Below are positions 9,147 to 18,294 of a stretch of DNA of 64,000 bases, piece after piece. The DNA is from an uncultured Microbacterium sp. Lineage in GTDB: Bacteria > Actinomycetota > Actinomycetes > Actinomycetales > Microbacteriaceae. Position 1 is the stretch's first letter. Each line of letters opens with the position of its first letter. The DNA is taken from contig NZ_CANLCY010000001.1 of the NCBI RefSeq assembly GCF_947489255.1, positions 310,001 to 374,000 on the forward strand. Direction: 5' to 3'. The translations under genes and the position numbers were made by a program. The notes under the pieces are model-generated. The model saw only the letters and a program-made list of their open reading frames with translations, did not search any database and was not told the origin of the DNA.

Positions 9147-10595
9147 TCAGGCGACGGTGACCGGTGCCGCCGAACGGCGGCCGATGTGCACTCCCACCGG
9201 CACGTCGTAGGCGAGGTACTCCGCGAGCAGGCGGTCGGAGTCGTGCTCGAACAGACGACGCGAGAGAGCGGCGGCGAGCTTCGTCGCGCCGCCGACGAGG
9301 CCGGGGATCTGGTGGCTCAGCATGCCCTGGCTGATCCGCGCGCCGTGGTTGAACATGTGGATGCGCGACAGCGCCGAACGGCCGGGAGCGCTGCGGCTGA
9401 CGAGACCGAAGTCGTCGTCGAGGTACGGGAACGCGGCGAGTCCCGGGTTCTGCGCCACATCCGCGGGGGACAGACGATCGCGCCACAGCACCGCGTCCGC
9501 GGCGACACCGGCCAGCTCGGGGCGCCGTGCCAGGTCGGCCACGATCCCCGTCGCCGCGAGCACGACGTCGTAGTGATGGATGCCGTGGGGAGTGGTCACC
9601 GCGATCTCGTCGCCGGTCCACGAGACGTCCTCCCACGGCGACGAGGTGAGGAAGCGGAACGCGTCGAACGCGTGTGCGCGCCACAGGGCGTTCTGCGTCG
9701 CGGGCTGATCGACGGCGGAGAGGTGCACGTTGAACGCCCACTTCTGCGCGTCGGTGAAGGAACCGTAGTTCTCGATGAGCCCGGCGAACTCCATCCAGCG
9801 GTACGGGCTCACCTGCGGCATCGACGGGCGACGCATGTGCACATCCACGCTCGCGGCCCCGTGCTCGAGGGCGGTGGCGGCGTTGTCGAACGCCCCGGTG
9901 CCGGCCCCCAGGATGCCGATGCGCAGGCCCGCCAGGGCGGAGAAGTCGATGTCGTCGTGCGTGTGGTGCACGCGCTCGGCGGGCAGCCCGTCGAGCAGCG
10001 CAGGAAGGTGGCGTCCCCCGGCCCCCTCGATGCCCGTGGCGAGAACGACGTGCCGGGCGGGCAGCATCCACTCTCCGTCGGGTCCGTCGAGGTGCAGGGT
10101 CAGCGGGTCGTCGGCGCCCGCGACGGCGAGGGCTCTCACGCGCGTGGATGCGACGGTGGTCACGGCGGAGGCGTCGCGGTACCAGTGCAGGAAGCCCTGC
10201 CACGCCACGGTCGGGAAGTACTCGATGTCCTCCCAGGCCGCGTCGCCGTAGACGGCTTCGAACCACGCGCGCGGGCTCACCGCGGGGGTGCCCCATGTCG
10301 GCCAGGCGATGTCCTTCGGCGTGCGCAGCGTGTGCATGCGCGCGTAGGTGGTCCACGGCCCGGCCGCCTCGGTGGGTGCCGCATCGACCACGACGACGTC
10401 GTCGATGCCCCGGCGCCGCAGGCCCCGGGCGAGTACCAGACCGGCTTGACCGGCGCCGACGACGACCACCGGCCGCACGCCGTCGCGGGCACCGGCCCAC
10501 GAGCGCCCATCGCCCGCGCTCAGCTCCGCCTGATGCGCGGCCTCGCGCTCGAGGGCGGCGAGGCGCGCGGCGGCATCGGGCAGAGGGGTGAGCAC
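9147..10595 (-). CDS. FAD/NAD(P)-binding oxidoreductase, possible purine-pathway monooxygenase
   Basis: A 482-residue flavoprotein with two dinucleotide-binding motifs: VVVVGAGQAGLVLARGL near residue 35 for FAD and IGILGAGTGAFDNA near residue 195 for NAD(P). VVLATGIEG matches the second FAD contact of flavin monooxygenase-like enzymes. The frame stays open upstream, but the GTG at 10595 is 2 nt behind the stop of the ureidoglycolate lyase gene and has GGGGAG in front of it, so the two genes are co-transcribed. This context suggests a role in urate or allantoin breakdown, for instance a FAD-dependent urate hydroxylase, which is inference only. Other flavin N- or C-oxidases are possible. Confidence 0.75.
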   Translation of the reverse strand: MLTPLPDAAARLAALEREAAHQAELSAGDGRSWAGARDGVRPVVVVGAGQAGLVLARGLRRRGIDDVVVVDAAPTEAAGPWTTYARMHTLRTPKDIAWPTWGTPAVSPRAWFEAVYGDAAWEDIEYFPTVAWQGFLHWYRDASAVTTVASTRVRALAVAGADDPLTLHLDGPDGEWMLPARHVVLATGIEGAGGRHLPALLDGLPAERVHHTHDDIDFSALAGLRIGILGAGTGAFDNAATALEHGAASVDVHMRRPSMPQVSPYRWMEFAGLIENYGSFTDAQKWAFNVHLSAVDQPATQNALWRAHAFDAFRFLTSSPWEDVSWTGDEIAVTTPHGIHHYDVVLAATGIVADLARRPELAGVAADAVLWRDRLSPADVAQNPGLAAFPYLDDDFGLVSRSAPGRSALSRIHMFNHGARISQGMLSHQIPGLVGGATKLAAALSRRLFEHDSDRLLAEYLAYDVPVGVHIGRRSAAPVTVA

Positions 10596-10597
10596 CC

Positions 10598-11092
10598 TCA
10601 CTCCCCGTCGATCACGACGCGCACGCCGTAGGCGTCGTCGAGACGGTGATTGTGGTGGTCGGAGACGTTGGTGTCGTCGAGCTCGAGGTTGACGAAGTCC
10701 ATGCTCGGGTCGGCGAAGAAGGGCCCGGCGTGCCAGGTGCCCTTGCGCATCGTGATGGCGGTACGCGGGGGGATGCGGAAGGCGCGCAGGTCGTCGAGGG
10801 TCGGCTCCTCGACCCCGGGGGCCGCCACGGCGATCGTCCACTCGACGTCACCGACCGCCATGAGCGTCTGCGTGGTCTCGAGGTGACGGGTGACCCGCAC
10901 GAATTCGGCGGGCTTGTCGTCAAGGTGCATGAGGTAGAAGCGCGGGATGCCGCCGGACACATCGAGCACGGCCTCCTCGGCCGTGAACGGGGTGCCGTCC
11001 TCCATGGGCGTCAGAACGACGCCGAAGGCCTCGAAGGCCTCGGCGGAGACGATCTCGGATCGCAGCGGGTGGACGGTCAGGGTGTCGGTCAT
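10598..11092 (-). CDS. allA: Ureidoglycolate lyase
   Basis: A 164-residue single-domain protein of the AllA (cupin-like ureidoglycolate lyase) family, which splits ureidoglycolate into glyoxylate and urea at the end of allantoin breakdown. Family features seen are the HLETTQTLMAVG core motif, the PRTAITMRKGTWHAGPF segment with the conserved His, and the C-terminal MDFVNLELDDTNVSDH. The length is normal. It leads a two-gene unit with the flavoprotein at 9147, behind two palindromic operator candidates and a GntR/UTRA gene on the same strand. No other allantoin gene lies in the window. Confidence 0.87.
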   Translation of the reverse strand: MTDTLTVHPLRSEIVSAEAFEAFGVVLTPMEDGTPFTAEEAVLDVSGGIPRFYLMHLDDKPAEFVRVTRHLETTQTLMAVGDVEWTIAVAAPGVEEPTLDDLRAFRIPPRTAITMRKGTWHAGPFFADPSMDFVNLELDDTNVSDHHNHRLDDAYGVRVVIDGE

Positions 11093-11128
11093 GACGGCTC
11101 ACTTTCGTCGGGTGACCCCGACGTTACG

Positions 11129-11165
11129 CTTGTCCAACAAGAGTTCGAGACCCTTGTCGGACAAG
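11129..11165. promoter_or_regulatory. Twin palindromic operator candidates upstream of allA
   Basis: Two 13-bp sites, CTTGTCCAACAAG (11129-11141) and CTTGTCGGACAAG (11153-11165), are 24 bp apart. The second is a perfect 6-1-6 palindrome; the first differs in one arm position. They sit between the allA start and the stop of the GntR/UTRA gene. They are the obvious binding sites for that regulator, though this is inferred. Confidence 0.7.
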
Positions 11166-11194
11166 TTCACCGTGCTGTTACGCGGCCGAAACGC

Positions 11195-11908
11195 TCAGGC
11201 TCGCACGCGCCGGATCAGCGCGTTGCGCAACCCCGGGGGTGCCGGGAGCTGGACCTCCCGCGACCAGTAGCCGATCGCGTCGTCGGCGCCGTAGCCGCAG
11301 TAGGTCATCTCGATGACCGGCGTCGCCGGCGCCGTCGACAGCAGCGCCGCGCGCTCGGCATCCAGGCCGCTCGCCTCGATCCACAGCGTCTCCCACGCGA
11401 CGCGCACGCCGTTCGCCGCTTCCGCGAGGGCGAAGACCGGGCTGTGGGGATCGACCTCGGCCTCGCGCGTGACCGGCACGAGATCCTCGGCGAGGGCGTA
11501 CGGCTGCCCGTCGACCCGCCACATTTTGACCGTGCGCAGCACGCTCGTGCCGTCGGGAAGGTCGTCGAAGCGGTGGATGCCGGGAGTCAGGGCGACCCGC
11601 TCCGACGACACCAGGTCGAGGGTCGCGTCATAGCCCGCGGAGCGGATCGACAGGAGATGATCGAACTGCTGGTCGATGCGCCGCCCGACGCCCGGTAGGC
11701 GACGGTTCGGCGAGGTGCGCGCCCCCTGCGTGCGATGGACGTACCCCCGCTCCTCGAGGCGGATCAGCGCCTCGCGCACTGAGTTGCGGCTCGCGCCGGT
11801 CAGCTCGGCCAGGCGCGGCTCGGAGGGCAGGGTGTCGGCATCCGCTCGCCAGAGATGCAGGATGCGATCGATGAGCGCGTCCTGATCGGGGGCGCGCTTG
11901 TCGGTCAC
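11195..11908 (-). CDS. GntR family regulator with UTRA domain (HutC type)
   Basis: A 237-residue regulator. The winged-helix N-terminus (residues about 10-75) contains LPSEPRLAELTGASRNSVREALIRLEE-type sequence; the C-terminal UTRA ligand-binding domain begins near residue 90 and includes VLRTVKMWRVDGQPYALAED. It lies immediately upstream of allA on the same strand, with twin palindromes between them, so it likely represses the allA-flavoprotein unit until a pathway metabolite binds. The purQ start region is not palindromic in this way. Confidence 0.87.
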   Translation of the reverse strand: MTDKRAPDQDALIDRILHLWRADADTLPSEPRLAELTGASRNSVREALIRLEERGYVHRTQGARTSPNRRLPGVGRRIDQQFDHLLSIRSAGYDATLDLVSSERVALTPGIHRFDDLPDGTSVLRTVKMWRVDGQPYALAEDLVPVTREAEVDPHSPVFALAEAANGVRVAWETLWIEASGLDAERAALLSTAPATPVIEMTYCGYGADDAIGYWSREVQLPAPPGLRNALIRRVRA

Positions 11909-11920
11909 GGCGGGACCGGA

Positions 11921-12624
<704 letters not shown>

Positions 12625-12628
<4 letters not shown>

Positions 12629-12876
12629 CGCTCGATGACCTCGACGTTGACGACGTCTTCGATGACGGCGTTCGAGAGCATTTCGTCGGCGAGCTCGCGG
12701 GCCCGGGCGAGAGTGGCCTCGTCGACCTCGCCCTCGACGGTGAGCTCGAAGCGCTTGCCGATGCGGACGTCGGAGAAGCGGTTCTCGCCGAGCCGCGACA
12801 GGGCGCCGGCGACGGCCTTCCCCTGCGGGTCGAGAAGCTCGGCCTTGGGCATGACGTCGACGACGATGGTGGGCAC
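12625..12876 (-). CDS. purS: Phosphoribosylformylglycinamidine synthase subunit PurS
   Basis: An 83-residue PurS, the small subunit that bridges PurQ and the small-type Pur[19 protein letters not shown] and the [12 protein letters not shown] segment are diagnostic. The GTG start at 12876 has TGGAG 6 nt upstream. A TAAGAT hexamer at 12917-12912 on the minus strand is a reasonable -10, giving a leader of about 29 nt. It is translationally coupled to purQ. Confidence 0.95.
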
Positions 12877-13248
12877 TGCAGCTCCAGAAGTCGGGTGGCG
12901 TTGTGGGAGTCATCTTACGCGAGCGCCCGGTGCGCCGTGGTGCAGGCTGAACGGCCCGGGGCGCCACGCGGTGGGCTCGCAGCGACCTCGACGCGTCGGG
13001 GGAGCTCGGCGTTGCGTGCGCGGCGGGGGCGGCGCCCGCGTCTCCGCCGCGCCGCGGGCTCGGCCTTGCGTGTCCGGCGAGGTCCACGCCCGCGTCTCCG
13101 CCGCGCCGCGGGCTCCTCCCACGCGCATCCCCGCTCTGCCGCGGGGTCATCCTGCTCGATAAACGCCCGCTGTGCCGAAAAACGCGCTCCGGGAGCGTTT
13201 CCCGGTACGCGCGGCGTTTATCGCGGCCTGAGGTGCGGCGGCGGAACG
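12877..13248. other. Intergenic region with a direct repeat and a large stem-loop
   Basis: No gene is recognised in this divergent interval. A 29-bp sequence occurs exactly twice, at 13033-13061 and 13087-13115 (54-bp period). Further on, 13157-13167 (CGATAAACGCC) pairs with 13213-13223 (GGCGTTTATCG), and inside it AAACGCGCTCC pairs imperfectly with GGAGCGTTT around 13180-13200. A minus-strand open frame across the direct repeat (12910-13128) has low-complexity sequence and is probably not a gene. Confidence 0.6.
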
Positions 13249-13317
13249 TGGGAGCGCTCTCTTGACGTCGTGGGAGCGATCCCATATTGTCGCTCTCGGT
13301 CGGTGAGAGCGCTCCCA
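13249..13317 (+). promoter_or_regulatory. Promoter with three CebR-like operators
   Basis: TTGACG at 13262-13267 and TATTGT at 13285-13290 form a -35/-10 pair with exactly 17 bp between them. Three 14-bp sites resemble the CebR consensus TGGGAGCGCTCCCA: 13249-13262 (12/14), 13271-13284 (13/14) and 13304-13317 (13/14). The middle site fills the promoter spacer, so a bound repressor would block RNA polymerase. A half-site follows near 13329. Confidence 0.85.
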
Positions 13318-13372
13318 CACCTCGCACGTGGGAGCACGTCACCGGTCAGCACCCACCACAAAGGAGTGATCT

Positions 13373-14647
13373 GTGAACACCCATGCCCTGCGCCGGACCG
13401 CGCTCGTCGCCGCGGTCGCGTCCACCTCCGCCCTCGTCCTCGCCGGCTGCTCCGGCGCCGGGGGCTCCGCCTCGGGCGGAGACGGCGACGTGACCCTCAC
13501 CATCGCCACCTTCAACGACTTCGGGTACACCGATGCGCTCCTGCAGGAGTACATGGACGCGCACCCGAACGTGAAGATCGTGCACAACAAGGCCGCGACC
13601 AGCAACGAGGCCCGTGAGAACTACTTCCAGAAGCTCGGCAAGACCGGCCTCGCCGACATCGAGGCCATCGAGGTCGACTGGCTGCCCGAGGTCATGGAGT
13701 ACGCCGACCTGCTCGCCCCTGTGCCCGACGACCTCAAGAGCCGCTGGCTCGACTACAAGGTCGAGGCCGCGACCAGCGCCGACGGCAAGCTCGTCGGCTA
13801 CGGCACCGACATCGGACCCGAGGGCGTCTGCTACCGCTCCGACCTGTTCGCCGCGGCGGGCCTGCCCACCGATCGCGCCGAGGTCGCCAAGATGCTCGAG
13901 GGCGACTGGTCCACCTACTTCGCCGCGGGCGACAAGTACGTCGCGGCGACCGGCAAGGCGTTCTTCGACTCCGCCGGCGGCACGTACCAGGGCGCGATCA
14001 ACCAGGTCGAGGCCGCCTACGAGAACCCGGATGACGGCTCGATCATCGCCACGAGCAACCCCGAGGTCGAGAAGATCTACGACCAGGTGCTCGCCGCCAG
14101 CGCGACGCAGTCCGCGCACCTCGGCCAGTGGTCCGACGACTGGTTCGCCGGCCTGTCGAACGGCGCGTTCGCCACGATGCTCTGCCCCGGCTGGATGCTC
14201 GGCGTGATCGAGGGCAACGCGCCCGAGGTGACGGGCTGGGACATCGCGAACGTCTTCCCCGGCGGGGCGGGCAACTGGGGAGGGTCGTACCTGACCGTCC
14301 CCGGCAACGGCAAGAACGTCGAGGCGGCGCAGGAGCTCGCCGACTGGCTCACCGACCCCGAGACCCAGGTCAAGGCGTTCGAGAACGCGGGCACCTTCCC
14401 GAGCCAGACCGACGCGCTGAAGGCCGACGCCCTCACCGGCAGCGTCAACGCCTACTTCAACGACGCCCCCGTCGGCGAGATGCTCTCCGAGCGCGCGCAG
14501 GCCGTGAAGGTCTCGCCGTACAAGGGCCAGTTCTACTTCCAGATCAACGACGCGATGCAGAAGGCCCTGACCCGCGTCGAGGACGGCACGCAGAGCGCCG
14601 ACGAGTCCTGGAAGCAGTGGGCGACCGAGGTCGACGCCCTGTCCTGA
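13373..14647 (+). CDS. cebE: Cellobiose-type ABC transporter, substrate-binding lipoprotein
   Basis: A 424-residue extracellular solute-binding protein (family 1). The signal peptide ends with LAGC (Cys26), followed by a Gly/Ser-rich linker. GTG at 13373 has AAGGAG 6-7 nt upstream. It opens a locus of two permeases, a GH1 beta-glucosidase and a LacI regulator behind CebR-like operators, so it most likely binds cellobiose or cello-oligosaccharides outside the membrane. No ATPase is encoded here; in Streptomyces such systems share the MsiK ATPase encoded elsewhere. The sugar is inferred from context. Confidence 0.85.
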   Translation: MNTHALRRTALVAAVASTSALVLAGCSGAGGSASGGDGDVTLTIATFNDFGYTDALLQEYMDAHPNVKIVHNKAATSNEARENYFQKLGKTGLADIEAIEVDWLPEVMEYADLLAPVPDDLKSRWLDYKVEAATSADGKLVGYGTDIGPEGVCYRSDLFAAAGLPTDRAEVAKMLEGDWSTYFAAGDKYVAATGKAFFDSAGGTYQGAINQVEAAYENPDDGSIIATSNPEVEKIYDQVLAASATQSAHLGQWSDDWFAGLSNGAFATMLCPGWMLGVIEGNAPEVTGWDIANVFPGGAGNWGGSYLTVPGNGKNVEAAQELADWLTDPETQVKAFENAGTFPSQTDALKADALTGSVNAYFNDAPVGEMLSERAQAVKVSPYKGQFYFQINDAMQKALTRVEDGTQSADESWKQWATEVDALS

Positions 14648-14655
14648 CCGCGCGA

Positions 14656-14772
14656 ACGGATGCCAGGGGGTTCGCACCCCTGGCATCCGTCGCCCGTCCC
14701 CCTTCTCGCGTGAGGGGCCGGTGATCGTCGCCGAGGCATCGTCGCCGGCGACGGATTTCCGCCCCTCACGCG
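14656..14772 (+). other. Two hairpins between binding protein and first permease
   Basis: Hairpin 1 pairs 14656-14669 with 14677-14690 (14 perfect bp, 7-nt loop). Hairpin 2 pairs 14707-14718 with 14761-14772 (12 perfect bp, 42-nt loop that itself holds a small GTCGCC/GGCGAC stem). No T run follows either. The place matches the hairpins behind the ChvE-type binding protein at 2815. A likely effect is higher binding-protein than permease output. Confidence 0.65.
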
Positions 14773-14792
14773 GCAGAAACGGAGCACAAGCC

Positions 14793-15875
14793 GTGACCAG
14801 CACACTCGAGCGACCCACGCCGGTCGCCGCGCCTCGGGCCCGCGAACCGCGGCGCCTCGGCTTCGGCCGGAGCCGCCGCAGCGCGTGGGACCTCAAGCTC
14901 TCGCCCTACCTCTACATCTCGCCGTTCTTCATCCTGTTCGCGATCACGGGTCTGTTCCCCATCGCGTACACCGCCGTGATCTCTTTCATGGACTGGGACC
15001 TGGTCCGCAACTCCGGCGAGTTCATCGGTTTCGACCAGTACGCGTGGGTGCTGTCGCAGCCCAAGTTCTGGATCGCGCTGCGCAACACCTTCAGCATCTT
15101 CCTGCTCTCCAGCGTCCCCCAGCTGATCATCGCGATCTTCATCGCCGCGATGCTCGACCAGAACATCCGCGCCAAGACCTTCTGGCGCATGAGCGTGCTG
15201 ATCCCCTACGTCATGGCTCCCGTGGCCGTGGCCCTCATCTTCAGCAACATGTTCGGCGACCAGTACGGCGTGGTGAACACCACGCTGCAGAACCTCGGCT
15301 TGCCCGCCGTCCCGTGGCACTCCGACGCGTTCGCGAGTCACATCGCCATCGCGACGATGGTCAACTTCCGCTGGACCGGGTACAACACCCTCATCCTGCT
15401 CGCCGCGATGCAGGCGATCCCGCGCGAGTACTACGAGGCGGCGACGGTCGACGGTGCCGGCAAGGTCCGCCAGTTCTTCTCCATCACGCTGCCGAGCCTG
15501 AAGCCCACGCTGATCTTCGTCATCATCACCGCCACCATCGGCGGCCTGCAGATCTTCGACGAGCCGCGCATGTACGACCAGTACGGCACCGGCGGCGCCG
15601 ACAACCAATGGCTCACCGTGACCCTGTGGCTCTACAACGTCGGATGGGGGGAGTGGAACTTCGGCCGTGCCGCAGCCCTCGCCTGGATCCTGTTCCTGAT
15701 CATCCTCGCCATCGGCGCGATCAACATGATCGTCACGCGCTTGCTCGTGCGCGACGACGGCACCCGCGACCCCCGCAGCCGCCGCGAGCGCCGGGTGCAG
15801 GCGCGCGCCGCGAGACAACGAATGATGGCGGATGCCGCATCGGTCGGCATCCGCGGAGAGGAGACGCGTCGATGA
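14793..15875 (+). CDS. cebF: Cellobiose-type ABC transporter permease 1
   Basis: A 360-residue MalF-like permease with six predicted membrane segments. The conserved EAA loop reads EYYEAATVDGAGKVRQFFSI (about residues 213-232). GTG at 14793 is chosen because GGAG lies 8 nt upstream; the open frame reaches back to 14721 but that part overlaps the intergenic hairpin. It pairs with the permease at 15872, whose ATG overlaps its stop (ATGA). Confidence 0.87.
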   Translation: MTSTLERPTPVAAPRAREPRRLGFGRSRRSAWDLKLSPYLYISPFFILFAITGLFPIAYTAVISFMDWDLVRNSGEFIGFDQYAWVLSQPKFWIALRNTFSIFLLSSVPQLIIAIFIAAMLDQNIRAKTFWRMSVLIPYVMAPVAVALIFSNMFGDQYGVVNTTLQNLGLPAVPWHSDAFASHIAIATMVNFRWTGYNTLILLAAMQAIPREYYEAATVDGAGKVRQFFSITLPSLKPTLIFVIITATIGGLQIFDEPRMYDQYGTGGADNQWLTVTLWLYNVGWGEWNFGRAAALAWILFLIILAIGAINMIVTRLLVRDDGTRDPRSRRERRVQARAARQRMMADAASVGIRGEETRR

Positions 15876-16777
15876 CCGCCGTCAACGCCGCCCCCGTCCC
15901 GATCGTGGAGCGCGACGCCCCGTCGCCCGCGCGCCGGCGCCCCCGCGCGGTGCGCGGCTCGCGGCCCGGCTGGATCGTCTACGCCACCCTCGGTGCGGTG
16001 CTGCTGGCCAGCGTCTTCCCGTTCTACTGGTCGTTGCTCATCGGCTCGGGCGACTCGTCCACGATCCGCGACGCGAACCGCTCGTGGATCCCCGGAGGGA
16101 ACTTCCTCGCCAACGCCGCTGCGGTGATCGGCGACCCCGCGGTCAACTTCTGGCCGGCGCTGCTCAACTCGATCATCAGCTCCGGCCTGATCGCGGCATC
16201 CGTCGTCTTCTTCTCCACCCTCGCGGGATGGGCGTTCGCGAAGCTGCGCTTCCGTGGCGGCCCCTGGCTGCTCGTGTTCGTCGTGGGGACCATGGCGGTG
16301 CCGATGCAGCTGGGGGTGGTTCCGCTCTACATCCTGTTCAGCGAGCTCGGCTGGACCGGGCAGCTCGGCGCGATCATCATCCCGGCCCTCACGAGCGCCT
16401 TCGGGGTGTTCTGGATGACGCAGTACCTGCGCCAGGCCGTCCCCGACGAGCTGATCGAGGCGGCACGCGTCGACGGGGCGAGCTCGTTCCGCACCTTCCT
16501 CACGGTGGGGGCGCCGGCCGCGCGTCCCGCGGCGGCGATGCTGGGACTGTTCACCTTCGTGAGCGCCTGGAACAACTTCTTCTGGCCGTTCATCGTGCTC
16601 GACCGCCAGAACCCGACCCTGCCGGTGGCTCTCTCGCTGCTGCAGTCCAACTACTTCGTCGACTACTCGATCGTGCTCGCGGGAGTGCTGCTGTCGACGA
16701 TCCCGCTCCTGCTTCTGTTCGTCTTCGCGGGCAAGCAGCTGGTCAGTGGCATCATGCAAGGGGCGGTCAAGGGATGA
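15872..16777 (+). CDS. cebG: Cellobiose-type ABC transporter permease 2
   Basis: A 301-residue MalG-like permease. The EAA loop is ELIEAARVDGASSFRTFLTV (about residues 194-213), and six hydrophobic segments are visible. The ATG at 15872 overlaps the previous stop in ATGA and is preceded by GAGAGGAGA. It completes the membrane channel with the 14793 product. Confidence 0.88.
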   Translation: MTAVNAAPVPIVERDAPSPARRRPRAVRGSRPGWIVYATLGAVLLASVFPFYWSLLIGSGDSSTIRDANRSWIPGGNFLANAAAVIGDPAVNFWPALLNSIISSGLIAASVVFFSTLAGWAFAKLRFRGGPWLLVFVVGTMAVPMQLGVVPLYILFSELGWTGQLGAIIIPALTSAFGVFWMTQYLRQAVPDELIEAARVDGASSFRTFLTVGAPAARPAAAMLGLFTFVSAWNNFFWPFIVLDRQNPTLPVALSLLQSNYFVDYSIVLAGVLLSTIPLLLLFVFAGKQLVSGIMQGAVKG

Positions 16778-16806
16778 CCCTCGCGCCCACGGAAGGAACC
16801 CGAACA

Positions 16807-18261
16807 ATGTCCGACACCCGAGCCTTCCCCGAGGGCTTCCTCTTCGGTGCCGCCACGGCGGCCTACCAGATCGAGGGGGCGGCGTTCGAAGACGGCCGCA
16901 CCGCCTCGATCTGGGACGCCTTCAGCCGTGTCCCGGATGCCGTGATCAACGCCGACAACGGCGATGTCGCGTGCGATCACTACCACCGCTACGCCGACGA
17001 CGTGCAGCTGATGAAGCAGCTCGGCCTGCAGACCTACCGCTTCTCGACCTCGTGGTCGCGCGTGCGCCCCGACGGCGGCCCGCTCAACGCGAAGGGCGTC
17101 GACTTCTACAAGCGTCTCGTCGACGAGCTGCTGGATGCCGGCATCCTGCCCTGGCTGACCCTGTATCACTGGGACCTCCCGCAGGCGCTGCAGGAGAAGG
17201 GCGGGTGGACCGTGCGCGAGACGAGCGACCGGTTCACCGAATACGCGCTCGACATGCACGACGCCCTCGGCGACCGCGTCGACGTGTGGACGACCCTGAA
17301 CGAGCCGTGGTGCTCGTCGTTCCTCAGCTACACCGCCGGCATCCACGCCCCGGGGCACTACTCGCAGGCCGAGGGCATGCTCGCCGCGCATCACCTGCTG
17401 CTCGGGCACGGTCAGACCGTGCGGGAGCTGCGTTCTCGCGACGCCTCGCTGAACCTGGGGCTCACGCTGAACCTCACGGTGGCGGATGCCGTCGACCCGG
17501 CCGATCCGGCCGACCTCGACGCCGCGCGCCGCATCGACGGGCAGTTCAACCGCTGGTTCCTCGACCCGATCTTCCGCGGGTCGTACCCGGCCGACATCAT
17601 CAGGGATTTCCGCGACACCGACGCGGAGGCCGTGGCGCGCTGGCAGGAGGCCGTCCAGCCCGGCGACCTCGAGGTCATCTCGACCCCGATCGACTCGCTC
17701 GGCGTGAACTACTACCACGGTGAGCTCGTCGGCGGCACACCGCCCGAGGTCGACCCGCCCGCGGGCGACGCTCCGACGGTTCGACCGATCGGGGTCCCCT
17801 TCCCGGCGCACGAGAAGCTCTACTGGCACGACCGCGGACTCCCGCGCACGAACATGGGCTGGGAGGTTCAGCCCGAGGGTCTCACCCGCCTGCTCGAGCG
17901 CGTGAGCGGTGAGTACGCGGCCGAAGCGGGCGTGGCGCTGTACGTCACCGAGAACGGGGCGGCCTACGACGACGAGATGGTCGACGACGACGGCGAGAAG
18001 CGCGTGCACGACGTCGACCGCGTCGAGTTCGTCGAGGCCCACCTCGGAGCCGTCCTCGACGCCGTGGACCACGGTGTGGACGTGCGCGGCTACTTCTACT
18101 GGTCGCTCATGGACAACTTCGAGTGGGCCTGGGGCTACGCCAAGCGGTTCGGCATCGTGTACGTCGATTACCCGACGCAGGAGCGCGTGCTCAAGGACTC
18201 GGGTCGGCAGTACGCTCGCATCATCGCCGAGCGTGCTCTGGCCGCGGTCCCCGCGGTCTAG
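16807..18261 (+). CDS. bglC: GH1 beta-glucosidase
   Basis: A 484-residue glycoside hydrolase family 1 enzyme. The acid/base Glu is in TLNEPW (Glu166) and the nucleophile in YVTENGAAYDD (Glu382). The N-terminal FPEGFLFGAATAAYQIEGA is the family signature. No signal peptide is present, so it hydrolyses imported cellobiose or other beta-glucosides in the cytosol. ATG 16807 has GGAAGGAA upstream; an ATG at 16774 overlapping the permease stop is in frame but less likely. It corresponds in order to bglC behind cebEFG in Streptomyces. Confidence 0.93.
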   Translation: MSDTRAFPEGFLFGAATAAYQIEGAAFEDGRTASIWDAFSRVPDAVINADNGDVACDHYHRYADDVQLMKQLGLQTYRFSTSWSRVRPDGGPLNAKGVDFYKRLVDELLDAGILPWLTLYHWDLPQALQEKGGWTVRETSDRFTEYALDMHDALGDRVDVWTTLNEPWCSSFLSYTAGIHAPGHYSQAEGMLAAHHLLLGHGQTVRELRSRDASLNLGLTLNLTVADAVDPADPADLDAARRIDGQFNRWFLDPIFRGSYPADIIRDFRDTDAEAVARWQEAVQPGDLEVISTPIDSLGVNYYHGELVGGTPPEVDPPAGDAPTVRPIGVPFPAHEKLYWHDRGLPRTNMGWEVQPEGLTRLLERVSGEYAAEAGVALYVTENGAAYDDEMVDDDGEKRVHDVDRVEFVEAHLGAVLDAVDHGVDVRGYFYWSLMDNFEWAWGYAKRFGIVYVDYPTQERVLKDSGRQYARIIAERALAAVPAV

Positions 18262-18294
18262 AGCTCGCCCGCCGGGTTCGCAGGAGGCAGGGCT

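Noticed and set aside
12910..13128. 72-codon minus-strand frame upstream of purS
   Set aside because: Arg/Ala/Pro-rich with an internal repeat that comes from the DNA direct repeat; no ribosome site.
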